Made by a program: the position numbers and the translations under genes. Below are positions 17,816 through 27,940 of a stretch of 64,000 nucleotides of DNA, in pieces (positions within the stretch are counted from its first letter, which is position 1; every line of letters starts with the position of its first letter). The stretch is taken from NCBI GenBank assembly GCA_031553535.1, contig JAVBLM010000004.1, positions 1 through 64,000 on the forward strand, written 5' to 3'. This stretch comes from JAIROC01 sp031553535 (lineage in GTDB: Bacteria > Bacteroidota > Bacteroidia > Bacteroidales > WCHB1-69). A model generated the notes under the pieces. That model was not told where the DNA came from and did not search any database. It was given only the letters and a program-made list of their open reading frames with translations.

Positions 17816-20800
17816 TTATAAGATTGCTATTTTCTCTATTTTCTCTACAGATTTCCCATCCGGAGTCAGCACCTGGAGCTTATAAATATATATTCCTCGC
17901 GCAAGCTTATCTCCGAAATCATCTAAGCCATTCCAGTGGATCGGATCGGAACGGAAACCCGTATTTTGCTGGGATTGTATAATGGTCTTTACTACTTTCC
18001 CTGAGATAGTAAAAATTTGAATTCTGATTTGTAATAATGTATTCGGGCGGTTATGCTCGAAAAAGAACTGTGTTGAAGTTGTAAACGGGTTAGGATAATT
18101 CAATACATGGCTAAGCTTAAGATCTTCGTCCTTCACAACCTCGAAATCGATAGTCTCTTCTCCCATGTTGTTTATAATATCCCAAGCACGAAGGGTCAGT
18201 TTATGCGAACCCTCTCCAAGCGTACTAAGAACATAGCTTAAAGAACCGGATACATAACTATTGGTATCATACTCAAAAAAGTCATTTAAAACAATACTTT
18301 TAGACATATCACCATCGATAATAGCAACAATATCATGCCCTACTCCCGCTCCTGTAGTATTAAGACCACTTGCATCGGATATTTTAGCATATAGTGTTGG
18401 TGTTGGTGAAGTCAACCCACCACTTACAAATTTCATATCATTGAAATACAAAGATATATCAGGCCCATTATCATCATTAATGATCGTATCTTTTTTGCCT
18501 CCTATAAGGACTTCATCATATCCTTTTGCATCCAATCCTGTTCCTGTTGCATAATAACTAATCTTTCCTAAGCCGTACTCATAATTGATATCCAAAGGTA
18601 TCATAAAACTAAAAGAAAAATATCCATTTTCTACTTTAGACTTTCCTTTAAATATTATACTTTTCTGCAATGGGAATTTTATATCATCCTTAATAACCGG
18701 ATTAATCACAGAAACACTGTCTGTTTTATCATATATGGTCGGATATACCCAACCATTCAAATTAGTAAGTATTTTATTATTATTATCTGTAAGATGGCCT
18801 TTAATTGTAACAAATTGTAGTGCCTTTATTGTATCGTTATATGCATTAATAGAAAGGCCATTAATACTATCCGTCACTACATTATATTTAGGATGCACCA
18901 ATGTAGCAGAAGGATCACCTAAAAGTACATACATTTCAATACCACTGCCATTAACATCGGCATGGGCCTTAGCATGGATCTCCCCCATTGTTAAATATCT
19001 ACCATTGGTTTGCTCAAAGGCTCGAACATAGATACATCTTCCAAAAGCTTCATTGGACTGGGAACCGGAATTACGAGTTGATGTTATTAATGCAATCGCC
19101 CCTCCATCTGTTTTTGACAGCATATCCTCTGCCGGAGAGGTCCCTGTTATCTTGTCATACCTGGCAAATGTACAACATGCAGTATATACAAAAGGTAAGC
19201 AATATTTATTCTTCCATGAATTGATATCCGAACGCATTAATAAACGTTCATGCGCCCAACCATCATCACCGCCATGTCCAAAATAAGTAAACATCAAACA
19301 TCCTTTGTTAAATCGGTTTGTTATCGCTTTTGTTGCTTCTATGTAACGAGCTACTCCGGAAGATGATACTTTTTGATATGCATCGCAATATATCTTTTCA
19401 ATATTTAAATAAGGCTGACTAGCTAATATTTGTGAAGAAATATTTTCAGTATTTTGCAGATGAAGATAAGAATCTATATCATCCGCTGCAAAGGCAATGA
19501 TATTCCGCCAACTTCCAAGATTAGATTCATAAGTACTACTTGATGATGAAGCTAAATTTTCATACGAAGCATAATTGATGGATTTTTGAACCAAATTGGA
19601 GGCCTGAGCATTGGTTACGACCGGAAAACGACCAATACCCATATCCATCGTTCCATTGCCATATTGACCTTTCCCGTCAGCCAACTTTACAAAAAAATTA
19701 TCAGTTGATCTGCAATCTTCTCTATAGAAAACAGTGGTCCCTTGATAATTCGGAATATAGCATGAGTTCTTTTCCATAATATTACGAAAATCATAAGATG
19801 TCTTTCCAATAAGAAGAACATTCTTAGGCATACTGTTTGATGTTTCACGATCGTAAAACATCTTAAGAAAATTTCGTATTGCTCCAATATCAGCTATGCC
19901 GCTACCAAATTCATTATACACCTGTGTTGTTGTTACTACAGCAACCCGCATATTATCATTACTTCGACGAAAAGCGGCTAATTTCTCAGCCGATTCTAAA
20001 AAATTGGGGTGAGTTATTATAACAAAATCCAAATTTGAATATCCATGTAAATTCTGACGGGCAACTTTTCCTATAGGAGTAACACTATTAAAAGATGTTC
20101 CATCAAAAGCAATAAACTCCCGTAAACTATCTGCTTCTAAAGAAAATGATAGCACATTACCATTTTTCGAACCATATATCTTTTTTACATTATGCGGGTC
20201 TGTTACATCCCATATTTGCGTATTCTTACCCTTTGTATCAAACCGATAATTGGCAATATTTCCATTTCCAATAACATCTATATTCCTAAATGACAGCATG
20301 CCGGAATGCTGTGCCAATGACCGGACTGCATGTAACTCAATATAATCAAGCCAACCTATTGCACTATTAACAGATTTATTATAAGTTATCTTTATATTGA
20401 TATTGTCACTCGTCGGTGTATAATTGTTATATGTTGAATTATTTGAAGCTCCACTCTGAGAACCTGTAACGTTTGCAGAAAAAGGAATGCTAAAGGAAGA
20501 AGCATCATTAATATTTACTAAAAAAGCGGACGCTGCCGTTGACTTTGTAGCTAATTGCATTCGAAGAAAAATCTTATCACTCTTCGAAATCCCCGGAACG
20601 GAAAATGGATAATCATAAGATGTAACATAATTATATTCTTCCCCAAACCAGATACTACCTACTCCATTAAGATTTACAAGATCTTTTTCATAAACATCGT
20701 GAAAATAATAAGAACTAACGGTATGCGTAGGAGTCGCCGATAAAGATGTGATCGTATTAACTCGTTTTTTTGTCCCTACTCCGGAATTTACATTAATGAA

Positions 20801-21652
20801 ATAATATGCATAATTTGTATAAAAATTCAATTCATGAGTAAATGGGGGGTGCGCTCCTGAAGAATAATCCCAGTTATTAATTCCAACCCCATAAAACAAG
20901 ATATAATCAGAGGGGTCGAATATACCATTACCGTTATTATCGACAACTTCAATAGCCAGTTCCTGTAAATCGTCAAAAACCGTTGCTGAAGTTGATTCAG
21001 GTAACACACGCCCTCCATTCCCAAAAACAGCAATATTGGCAATTCTAAGTGAAGACACACTAACACCTAAACTAACCAGATTATCATAGGTAATTTTGTG
21101 TATCCCTGTATGTGTAATAGCAATCTTATAAAAGCCATCGTTATTCAAGATAGAATTACTTGCATATGTTCCGCTCTTATAAAGTCGTTGTGCCGGAATA
21201 GTTTGCAAATTGCCCTGCATAGTAAAAGATACAAGCTTTTCGTATTGGGTTCCTCTTTTTCGGAAAGGAAAAAATTCTATTTTCAAAGCAGGGATTTTCC
21301 GGGTATACTCCACATACCCATCAACATAAATAGTATCTCTGATCAAATCTATATCAATCAAATCAACTTCTTCCTTGCTAAGAGACTGCCACACTTGATT
21401 TGTAATCTTTACATCTACATTCACATTTTCAGTCACCGGAAATATTCTCCAAAAACGGGGAGTTAATTTCGTAGTCTGATACAATGATGCGCTATCAAAG
21501 AAAGTATAGGAAACTACAATATCGTCACTTATTTTTTCATAATAAGGAGCATGCCACTTCAACGTATATGAGCTATTGATATTTTGTGCAAATAATTGTA
21601 CTGTTGAAAATGTGATAAAAAGAAAAAGACTAATTGTTCTTTTTAAAGTCAT
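17816..21652 (-). CDS. porU: Type IX secretion sortase PorU (C25 gingipain-like protease)
   Basis: A 1278-residue protein from ATG 21652 (MTLKRTISLFLFITFSTVQLFAQ). Seven more codons lie in frame up to 21673 but precede the signal peptide. The C25 domain is central, with catalytic H793 in YFGHGGDDGW and C827 in TACCTFARYD. The Cys motif differs from the usual TATCEFSRYD. The C-terminal ~90 residues (LNYPNPFTTSTQFFFEH ... ARGIYIYKLQV) resemble a sorting domain, which in PorU is retained. PorU removes the C-terminal domains of T9SS cargo and attaches A-LPS. It is followed by porV and ispF. The cargoes at 4810, 47188 and 61208 are likely substrates. Confidence 0.95.
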   Translation of the reverse strand: MTLKRTISLFLFITFSTVQLFAQNINSSYTLKWHAPYYEKISDDIVVSYTFFDSASLYQTTKLTPRFWRIFPVTENVNVDVKITNQVWQSLSKEEVDLIDIDLIRDTIYVDGYVEYTRKIPALKIEFFPFRKRGTQYEKLVSFTMQGNLQTIPAQRLYKSGTYASNSILNNDGFYKIAITHTGIHKITYDNLVSLGVSVSSLRIANIAVFGNGGRVLPESTSATVFDDLQELAIEVVDNNGNGIFDPSDYILFYGVGINNWDYSSGAHPPFTHELNFYTNYAYYFINVNSGVGTKKRVNTITSLSATPTHTVSSYYFHDVYEKDLVNLNGVGSIWFGEEYNYVTSYDYPFSVPGISKSDKIFLRMQLATKSTAASAFLVNINDASSFSIPFSANVTGSQSGASNNSTYNNYTPTSDNINIKITYNKSVNSAIGWLDYIELHAVRSLAQHSGMLSFRNIDVIGNGNIANYRFDTKGKNTQIWDVTDPHNVKKIYGSKNGNVLSFSLEADSLREFIAFDGTSFNSVTPIGKVARQNLHGYSNLDFVIITHPNFLESAEKLAAFRRSNDNMRVAVVTTTQVYNEFGSGIADIGAIRNFLKMFYDRETSNSMPKNVLLIGKTSYDFRNIMEKNSCYIPNYQGTTVFYREDCRSTDNFFVKLADGKGQYGNGTMDMGIGRFPVVTNAQASNLVQKSINYASYENLASSSSSTYESNLGSWRNIIAFAADDIDSYLHLQNTENISSQILASQPYLNIEKIYCDAYQKVSSSGVARYIEATKAITNRFNKGCLMFTYFGHGGDDGWAHERLLMRSDINSWKNKYCLPFVYTACCTFARYDKITGTSPAEDMLSKTDGGAIALITSTRNSGSQSNEAFGRCIYVRAFEQTNGRYLTMGEIHAKAHADVNGSGIEMYVLLGDPSATLVHPKYNVVTDSINGLSINAYNDTIKALQFVTIKGHLTDNNNKILTNLNGWVYPTIYDKTDSVSVINPVIKDDIKFPLQKSIIFKGKSKVENGYFSFSFMIPLDINYEYGLGKISYYATGTGLDAKGYDEVLIGGKKDTIINDDNGPDISLYFNDMKFVSGGLTSPTPTLYAKISDASGLNTTGAGVGHDIVAIIDGDMSKSIVLNDFFEYDTNSYVSGSLSYVLSTLGEGSHKLTLRAWDIINNMGEETIDFEVVKDEDLKLSHVLNYPNPFTTSTQFFFEHNRPNTLLQIRIQIFTISGKVVKTIIQSQQNTGFRSDPIHWNGLDDFGDKLARGIYIYKLQVLTPDGKSVEKIEKIAIL

Positions 21653-21945
21653 ATCAAGAAAATAATATTCCATTATATTTAATTGCTTAACGTTTTTTTT
21701 GAAAAAATATTACAATCATTATCTTCTAACACAATATTTGAGTATAAAATCATTAAAAGTCGATTTGCTAACCAGATTAATCTTTTCCCTTTATAACTCA
21801 ACAATTCAAGCAAGTTTGATTGTTTTTGCTTTGGTATCGGCTGTTTTTTTGTTCTCCCTATTAATATCATTAAAAAGATGGAGAGAAATCATGTTGCAAT
21901 TTATGATTATCTTCGAAGATCAATGGAAAAATATACCTTGACACA

Positions 21946-21994
21946 CTTTATTGAATAGACCCAATAGACCCACACACCTTTATTGAATAGACCC
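21946..21994. repeat. Short direct repeat ahead of the minisatellite
   Basis: The 17-mer CTTTATTGAATAGACCC occurs at 21946-21962 and 21978-21994, offset 32 bp, with an extra AATAGACCC between them. Confidence 0.8.
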
Positions 21995-22017
21995 GAATTA
22001 TTCCCCGGAAATAGGCC

Positions 22018-22352
22018 GACAGTTGTCGGAAAGGGCTCAGAAACTTTTGAAAGTATGTCAGGAGTTTCGGGGAAGGGTTCGGGAAAGTCCGAAAGTATGC
22101 CCGGAGTTGCTGAGGCGGTATCGGGAACCTCCGAAACCATGCCTGATGTTGCTGGGAAGGGTTCGGGAACCTCCGAAGGTATGCCCGGAGTTGCTGGGGC
22201 GGTGTCGGAAACCTCCGAAACCATGTCCGGCATTGCTGGGGTGGGTTCGGGAACTTCTGAAAATATGCGGACGGTTGTCGAGAAGGGTTCGGAAACTTCT
22301 GAAAGCATGCAGACGGTTGTCGGAAAGGGTTCGGAAAATCACGGCACTCATC
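22018..22352. repeat. 42-bp minisatellite A, about eight units
   Basis: The GTTG-type anchor recurs at 22022, 22064, 22106, 22148, 22190, 22232, 22274 and 22316, an exact 42-bp period. A typical unit reads GTTGCTGGGAAGGGTTCGGG then AACCTCCGAAACCATGCCCG (plus 2 nt). Units differ at many positions but never in length. Because 42 is divisible by three, several frames on both strands stay open (for example 21983-22357 plus, 21907-22308 minus), giving 14-residue repeats such as SEVPEPFPATSGMV. I regard these frames as by-products unless expression is shown. The rest of the porU to YwqG-like gap (21653-22503) shows nothing else convincing. Confidence 0.9.
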
Positions 22353-22469
22353 TTTAGGCAAAATTTGATTGTCATTTTCTTAGAACAACTTTACAGAAGT
22401 CCTGTGTTTAACAAATTGACGAATGTATTAATTATAACATGTTGATTGGTTTTATTTCCGTTAAAAGTA

Positions 22470-22477
22470 TACTTTTG
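22470..22477 (+). promoter_or_regulatory. -7 promoter box for the YwqG-like gene
   Basis: TACTTTTG, 26 nt before the start codon at 22504. Confidence 0.55.
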
Positions 22478-22503
22478 CATCCTGAAATATACAACAACAC
22501 TAT

Positions 22504-23379
22504 ATGGAGACAGGATTGGTAATTGCACTTGGAATAACATTATTAGTAGGTTTTCTACTAATAATGTTTAATTCCGTTTCGACAGAATCGGTAAAATATA
22601 AAAAAATCCTTGAATATATTCGTTTTGATGAAGATACTCCTTTAACAGAAAATGAATTAATGTATCGATTATCCCTATTACAACTGGATAAGTATTGGCC
22701 GGAATTATATCCTCTGGCAAAACATGAGATCGGGATAAAAATAATAACATGTGAAGATGAAGCTATTAAAACAGGAAACTCTAAGATAGGGGGATTCCCC
22801 CATTTACCTCCCAATGAATATAAGTATAACGATCTTCTCTTTCTGGGTCAAATAAACTGTGCTCAGATTAAAGTATTTGACACCGATAATCTATTTCCTG
22901 ATAAAGGATTATTCTATTTCTTTGTTGACCCCGAAAAGTTAAAAACAGATTTAAAAGAATCAATCATCATTCGCTATATCTCAGAATTGAACAATCTGTC
23001 TATGCAAAGAAATTCCAATGTAGCACCCAAGATAAAACCCGGGTTAATGCAATTTTCTCAAAGCATTAGTCTACCTGAATATGACACGGACTTTATTCAA
23101 AACCTACTAAAAGATTATGAAATCGATGGCTATTTTAAATTAACAAACAGAGAACAATACAATAAAATGCTGGGATACCCTAATACAATAACACAAAACT
23201 TCACAATCAACAACGATAAGATTTTACTTTTACAACTCGACAGTGAAGAATTGGACAATTCCTTATTTGGTAATATGGGCAGACTGTATATATTTATAGA
23301 TAAAAATAGATTAAAGCATTTACAATTCGATGAATTGTATGTCTATATGCAATCCTATGAATCAAAAAAGAATAGTTAA
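22504..23379 (+). CDS. YwqG-like DUF1963 protein with N-terminal membrane anchor
   Basis: A 291-residue protein. Residues 5-23 are hydrophobic (LVIALGITLLVGFLLIMF) and probably form a single membrane anchor. The remainder matches DUF1963/YwqG: SKIGGFPHLPPNEYKYND (the family's K-GG-P-LP-W-type opening), LLFLGQINCAQI, GLFYFFVD, then LLLQLDSEELDNSLFGNMGRLYIFIDKNRL near the end (the usual D-G-LYF-I pattern). The cytosolic homologues are of unknown function. It has its own promoter box and is convergent with the next gene (1 nt between stops). Confidence 0.8.
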   Translation: METGLVIALGITLLVGFLLIMFNSVSTESVKYKKILEYIRFDEDTPLTENELMYRLSLLQLDKYWPELYPLAKHEIGIKIITCEDEAIKTGNSKIGGFPHLPPNEYKYNDLLFLGQINCAQIKVFDTDNLFPDKGLFYFFVDPEKLKTDLKESIIIRYISELNNLSMQRNSNVAPKIKPGLMQFSQSISLPEYDTDFIQNLLKDYEIDGYFKLTNREQYNKMLGYPNTITQNFTINNDKILLLQLDSEELDNSLFGNMGRLYIFIDKNRLKHLQFDELYVYMQSYESKKNS

Positions 23380-23380
23380 C

Positions 23381-24232
23381 CTATTCTTTTTCTATGTTTA
23401 CATCTTTACTATGAATCCAACCATAAGAAAAACAGTTCTGCGCATCTTCCATTTCTTCGGTTATAAAACGGTTGCTATGGATATAGATCCCTGACTCATT
23501 ATTCATGCGAACAAAATACCAGAATTCATTTTTGGTATCTCTCATCTCTGCATAAATTGTTCCCGTTGCATTAGGTGGATATATTCCCACAGTATTGCCT
23601 TTCCAGCTTTGCTTCCCTCCTATCTGCTTTTCATCATCTACATTAGGTTCACTACGCACATTAGCAACCCCAACAACTTTAAATGGAACCGGTTTTGCTA
23701 TGTGGATAGAAGGAAGCACTGTTCTTCTATAAACTAACGATTTATTTGCCTGATTAAAATAACTCGTATTATTGGTACTTATACAAACATATTGGGTAAA
23801 TGTATTAATAAAATCTCCACAACAACCTTCTTTCCAAATAGAAAAATTAAGCCCATTGCCTTCATTGGGAAGATTTGCCTGGATGATTGACCCTTTTTCT
23901 CCAATCGAAACCAAATAACCATCACTCTTTTTGTAAAAAATAAAGGTATGGAAAACATTATATATCTTGCCGTTAAAAACAAGATCATACGTTCCATTAT
24001 TGTCAAAATCAATAAAATGGAAAGAAGGGAGTAAATCTTCTATCGCAACCCTTCCTTTTGTAACGGCATGAAATTCGGGAAGATTCATCACCTTTTTCAC
24101 CTCTTCCGCTAATTTATCACTTTCAAGATACCATTTTTCAAGATTCGAATTACTTATAAAAAAACCAGGCTGAGAAAACACATTAGCCACCAGGCATAAC
24201 ACAAATGCCAATACAAACATTTTTCGTTTCAT
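23381..24232 (-). CDS. Exported protein with C-terminal SH3-like region
   Basis: A 283-residue protein with signal peptide MKRKMFVLAFVLCLVANVFSQ. Residues ~65-95 (FHFIDFDNNGTYDLVFNGKIY) look like a single FG-GAP-type DxDxNG calcium motif. Residues ~185-275 resemble a bacterial SH3 domain (FKVVGVANVRSEPNVDD, then YPPNATGTIYAEM, GWIHSKDV). The paired Cys in EGCCGDF may form a disulphide. Its stop lies 1 nt from that of the YwqG-like gene. Export is sure; function is not known. Confidence 0.7.
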   Translation of the reverse strand: MKRKMFVLAFVLCLVANVFSQPGFFISNSNLEKWYLESDKLAEEVKKVMNLPEFHAVTKGRVAIEDLLPSFHFIDFDNNGTYDLVFNGKIYNVFHTFIFYKKSDGYLVSIGEKGSIIQANLPNEGNGLNFSIWKEGCCGDFINTFTQYVCISTNNTSYFNQANKSLVYRRTVLPSIHIAKPVPFKVVGVANVRSEPNVDDEKQIGGKQSWKGNTVGIYPPNATGTIYAEMRDTKNEFWYFVRMNNESGIYIHSNRFITEEMEDAQNCFSYGWIHSKDVNIEKE

Positions 24233-24300
24233 AACTATTCTTTTTTTGTTATTTTTATTACGATACCTAAACCGATTATTCTGTTGCTTCCTATAAGGAA

Positions 24301-25587
24301 TTATTTTGCATATTTTCTTAATATTAATTTATATAATTCAGTATAAGCTTCGCTTTTGTCATCCCATTTATATTTATCTTTTATTTCTTCTACATATTTT
24401 ATAGCTTCGTGTAATTTACCAATACTATTAATTTTATTGATTTCTTCGGTAAACGCACTTCCATTGCCTTTAAAAAGATTTTTCACAAATAAAAACTTCA
24501 AATTCATATCAATGGATTTCATTAAATCAGAGACTGAGCCATGCTGTAGTTTCATTCCAATGCTCTCATCGGGTTTGAACCCGGAAACAATTTCATTCAA
24601 CGAAGGTTTGTTACTTTTATATTGTTCACCGATACTTGTTGGTTTAACCGGGATAGGATTCTCAATATCCAATTCATCCCCCCAATATCTTGGCTGGCCA
24701 GACATTCCAATATGTGTAACCGGAGCTTCTTCTTTTTCTATAGTATCATTATTATCAATGTCATCTTCTTCTTCAAATTCTATCGCATCAATATCTATTT
24801 CCGGAATAGAAGAATTATTTTCTATCCTAGGTTCGCTAGAAGATGTCTCATTCATATCAATAGGGATCTCTTGGGGATCAATTTTTGTTGGTTCTTCATT
24901 AACAGAAACAAAAGACTCACCTGCCGTTAAATCCATTTCTAGTTCTATTTCCATTTCTGGAAATACACCCATATTGTCTAAAACATTTGCCGTTGCTTTT
25001 TCATCCTTTTCATGAGCCTCTTCAGAAACCTCTATCGACACTTCTTCTTTTATTATATCTTCTTTTGCTTCTTCTGAAGCTAAGGAATCTGTTTGTTCTT
25101 CTTCGGGCTTAACTGCTTCTGGTTCATCTTCTTTATCCTCTTTATCTATTTTATCCGTTTTGTCTATTTCTTCTTCATCAAAAGCCTCTTGCTCATTTTC
25201 TTCTATTGAATCTGATACTTCTTCCGTTACAGGCAACTCCTCTTCTACGGCTTGTTCTTCGGGTTTTTCTTCCTCTATAATTTGCTCTTCAATATCTTCT
25301 TTTATAACAGGAATTTCTTCTTCGATTTGTGTTTCATTCACTTCGTCCAAATCATCGAAAAGAGGAAGAGTCCCACATTCGGATAAATTAGACTTCTTTT
25401 CTATCTTTTCTTTTGATGAAACATCTTGTTTCAATATAAGGTAAGACTCATATAACGCCCGGATGTAATCCAATTGGAGATCTATATCTATAGATGAAAT
25501 TGTTATCTGCTTAGCAATAACCTCCTGTTGCATTTTTATTTTCACAATCAAATCTTCCAATTCTGTTTTCTTAGAATCCGCCGCCAT
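24301..25587 (-). CDS. Acidic low-complexity protein with conserved helical ends
   Basis: A 428-residue cytoplasmic protein. Residues 1-55 are helical (ELEDLIVKIKMQQEVIAKQ). Residues ~75-310 are a Glu/Asp-rich, largely disordered linker with repeated EE-PV-E-type runs and sparse hydrophobics. The last ~100 residues form a conserved helical block (SLNEIVSGFKPDESIGMKLQ, then KSIDMNLKFLFVKNLFKGN and EAYTELYKLILRKYAK). This two-ends-plus-acidic-linker layout recurs in Bacteroidales genomes with no assigned role. It lies between the SH3-like gene and arginine decarboxylase and has its own promoter box. Confidence 0.65.
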   Translation of the reverse strand: MAADSKKTELEDLIVKIKMQQEVIAKQITISSIDIDLQLDYIRALYESYLILKQDVSSKEKIEKKSNLSECGTLPLFDDLDEVNETQIEEEIPVIKEDIEEQIIEEEKPEEQAVEEELPVTEEVSDSIEENEQEAFDEEEIDKTDKIDKEDKEDEPEAVKPEEEQTDSLASEEAKEDIIKEEVSIEVSEEAHEKDEKATANVLDNMGVFPEMEIELEMDLTAGESFVSVNEEPTKIDPQEIPIDMNETSSSEPRIENNSSIPEIDIDAIEFEEEDDIDNNDTIEKEEAPVTHIGMSGQPRYWGDELDIENPIPVKPTSIGEQYKSNKPSLNEIVSGFKPDESIGMKLQHGSVSDLMKSIDMNLKFLFVKNLFKGNGSAFTEEINKINSIGKLHEAIKYVEEIKDKYKWDDKSEAYTELYKLILRKYAK

Positions 25588-25615
25588 ACTATTATATTAT
25601 ATAAAATGAATTTTC

Positions 25616-25623
25616 CAAAAATA
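25616..25623 (-). promoter_or_regulatory. -7 promoter box for the acidic-linker gene
   Basis: The minus strand reads TATTTTTG, 28 nt before the start at 25587. Confidence 0.5.
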
Positions 25624-25751
25624 ACAAAAAGAATTACATCGTTCTTCAAAAAAACAAAAAAATATTGATACTTTATTGTTGAAAACAATCATTACAAAAT
25701 AGATCTCTATAAATGTGGATAAATAATATTTCAGAGATTATTGTAACATTC

Positions 25752-27161
25752 TTAATACCCCAATACCTTTAGCATGGATTTATAGCTCTGCTCCTTTCCA
25801 AAGAGCTTTGTTACAATTTCGCCTTCTTCATCATCTTCATCTTTATATTCTCTATAAATAATAACATGCTTAGGTGCCGGTGTCAGACAATGTTGTATTC
25901 CACCATATCCCCCTATCGATTCTTGATAAGCCCCAGTATGAAACAATCCGATATATTGTGTTTCGTTTTCTGAAAATTTAGGTAAAAAAATCGCATTCAG
26001 GTTAGCTTCCGAATTATAATAATCATGACTGTCACATGTCAGACCACCCAAAAATACTCGCTCATACTCTTTATCCCAATTGTTAATGGCCAAAGGAATA
26101 AAAATTTGATTAATCGCCCAGGAGTCCGGCAAAGTAGTCATAAAAGAACTGTCAATCATATTCCATAGCTCTCGATCATTTTGCCTTTTTTGATTCAAGA
26201 TGGAATATAAAACGGCTCCGGATTCCCCTACTGTATACGATCCAAATTCAGTAAATACATGAGGTTCTTCCACTCCATTACGATTACACATAGCTTTTAT
26301 TTGCGCAATGATCTCTTCGGCCATATATTCATAATCATATTCAAAAGAAAGATTTCTTTTAATCGGAAATCCTCCTCCGATATTAAAAGAATCCAGTTCA
26401 GGTGCAATTTTCTTTAATTCACAATACACATTAACACACTTGGATAACTCATTCCAGTAATATGCAGTATCTTCAATCCCTGTATTAATAAACATATGTA
26501 GCATCTTCAACTCGAACTTGGGATTGTTCTTTATTTTTTCTTCATAGAATGGAACAATATCATTATAACGAATACCTAACCGTGAAGTGTAAAACTCGAA
26601 CCTGGGTTCTTCTTCCGATGCAATACGTATACCTAGCTTACATTTAGCATCTAATAAACTATTGATCTGATCAAACTCCATTTTATTATCCAAGATAGGT
26701 ATTGTATTTGAAAAACCATTGTGAATCATGGCTACAATATTCTCTATATATTGAATCTTTTTAAAACCATTACATATAATATAATTTTCCTTTTCGAACA
26801 AACCTTGTTCATGAAGTGATTCTATGATATTCAAATCAAAAGCAGAAGAAGTTTCTATATGTACGTCATTCTTTAATACTTCTTCTAAGATAAAAGAGAA
26901 ATGAGAACTCTTTGTGCAATAGCAATAATGGTAATCTCCTTGGTAATCCGCTTTAGCCATTGCAACATTGAACCATCGTTTCGCTTTTTGTATATTTTGC
27001 GATATTTTAGGCAGATACGTTATTTTCAATGGTGTTCCATATTGCTTGATAATATCCATTAAATCGATTTTATTAAACAATAATTCATCATCATTCACTT
27101 CGAACTCTTCTTGAGGGAATTCGTAAGTTTGTTGTATAAGATCAATATATTTATTTTTCAC
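25752..27161 (-). CDS. Arginine decarboxylase (fold-III, PLP-dependent)
   Basis: 469 residues from GTG 27161. The frame extends to ATG 27188, but that ATG overlaps the TATCTTTG promoter box, so the transcript must begin after it. The VKNKYIDLIQQ beginning also matches the family. Seen: KITYLPKISQNIQKAKRWF, the PLP-lysine region YHYCYCTKSSHF, SSAFDLNIIESL, SLGIR-type barrel strands, FNIGGGFPIKRN (phosphate loop), EFGSYTVGESGAV, and CDSHDYYN (active-site Cys-Asp). It converts arginine to agmatine for polyamines. It is shorter than the E. coli-type SpeA but typical for Bacteroidota. Confidence 0.85.
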   Translation of the reverse strand: MKNKYIDLIQQTYEFPQEEFEVNDDELLFNKIDLMDIIKQYGTPLKITYLPKISQNIQKAKRWFNVAMAKADYQGDYHYCYCTKSSHFSFILEEVLKNDVHIETSSAFDLNIIESLHEQGLFEKENYIICNGFKKIQYIENIVAMIHNGFSNTIPILDNKMEFDQINSLLDAKCKLGIRIASEEEPRFEFYTSRLGIRYNDIVPFYEEKIKNNPKFELKMLHMFINTGIEDTAYYWNELSKCVNVYCELKKIAPELDSFNIGGGFPIKRNLSFEYDYEYMAEEIIAQIKAMCNRNGVEEPHVFTEFGSYTVGESGAVLYSILNQKRQNDRELWNMIDSSFMTTLPDSWAINQIFIPLAINNWDKEYERVFLGGLTCDSHDYYNSEANLNAIFLPKFSENETQYIGLFHTGAYQESIGGYGGIQHCLTPAPKHVIIYREYKDEDDEEGEIVTKLFGKEQSYKSMLKVLGY

Positions 27162-27177
27162 TGCTTTATTTTTCTTG

Positions 27178-27185
27178 CAAAGATA
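27178..27185 (-). promoter_or_regulatory. -7 promoter box deciding the arginine decarboxylase start
   Basis: The minus strand reads TATCTTTG, lying inside the first codons of the longest frame; initiation must therefore be at the GTG 16 nt downstream. Confidence 0.65.
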
Positions 27186-27326
27186 CAAAATAATTAGATT
27201 GACACTTCACCATCAATCCAACTTAATTACATTGGACAAAAAAATCGAATTCAAATCACTTGGGTTGATTATTCCATTTAATCCTCTTTAAAGAAAGAAA
27301 GGAAATAAAAAGAAAACAAAAAAACA

Positions 27327-27896
27327 TTAAGTCAAATAAAATCCCTTATTTATAATCATTTCCGCTACTTCGGCACTAACAAAACCATAAATGTTTTCTT
27401 TATTCTTTATCTTTTCCCGAATCAAAGTTGAAGACAAATTTAAGAGAGGCGGATTGGTATAAATTATGTTTTTTACATCAATATAATTCATTTTCTCCGA
27501 ACGAGGGTAGACATATACAGTATAATTTTGCAGGATTTCTTCATAATTCCTCCACAATTTAATATTATCAACGTTATCACTACCCAATATTAATGAAAAA
27601 GTAGATTGCGGATACCTTTTTTTAATTTCCCGGAGAGTTAAATAAGTATAAGACGGTCTTTCCATTTGAAATTCAATATCTGAAGCAAGGAAATAATTTT
27701 TATTTCTTATCGCCAACTTAACTAGTTCGAATCGCTTAAATTCATCTAACAATTCTTCATCTTTTTTTAAGGGACTGGATGGAGAAACAACAAACCAAAT
27801 CTCATCAAAATGAAAATTCCGATACATATATTCAGCAATAGCAATGTGTCCATTATGGATAGGATTAAAGGAACCAAAGTATAAACCGATATGCAT
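27327..27896 (-). CDS. nadD: Nicotinate-nucleotide adenylyltransferase
   Basis: 189 residues from ATG 27896 (MHIGLYFGSFNPIHNGHIAI). The frame continues upstream to 28049 but that part is tRNA-Ser read backwards, so it is rejected. Motifs: GSFNPIHNGH (nucleotidyltransferase GxFxPxHxGH), WFVVSPSSPLKK, LILGSDNV, and SSTLIREKI (the SxTxxR motif). It makes deamido-NAD in NAD synthesis. The gene starts 44 nt after the tRNA-Ser 3' end and may share its transcript. Confidence 0.95.
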   Translation of the reverse strand: MHIGLYFGSFNPIHNGHIAIAEYMYRNFHFDEIWFVVSPSSPLKKDEELLDEFKRFELVKLAIRNKNYFLASDIEFQMERPSYTYLTLREIKKRYPQSTFSLILGSDNVDNIKLWRNYEEILQNYTVYVYPRSEKMNYIDVKNIIYTNPPLLNLSSTLIREKIKNKENIYGFVSAEVAEMIINKGFYLT

Positions 27897-27940
27897 TTTA
27901 TAAATCAAAAACAATGAAGCACTCACAAATAAATCATATG

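Noticed and set aside
22018..22352. CRISPR array
   Set aside because: The repeats are contiguous with no unique spacers and no cas genes in the window.
21907..22445. Several overlapping open frames across the 42-bp array
   Set aside because: All arise because the period is a multiple of three; frames compete on both strands and none has good start context.
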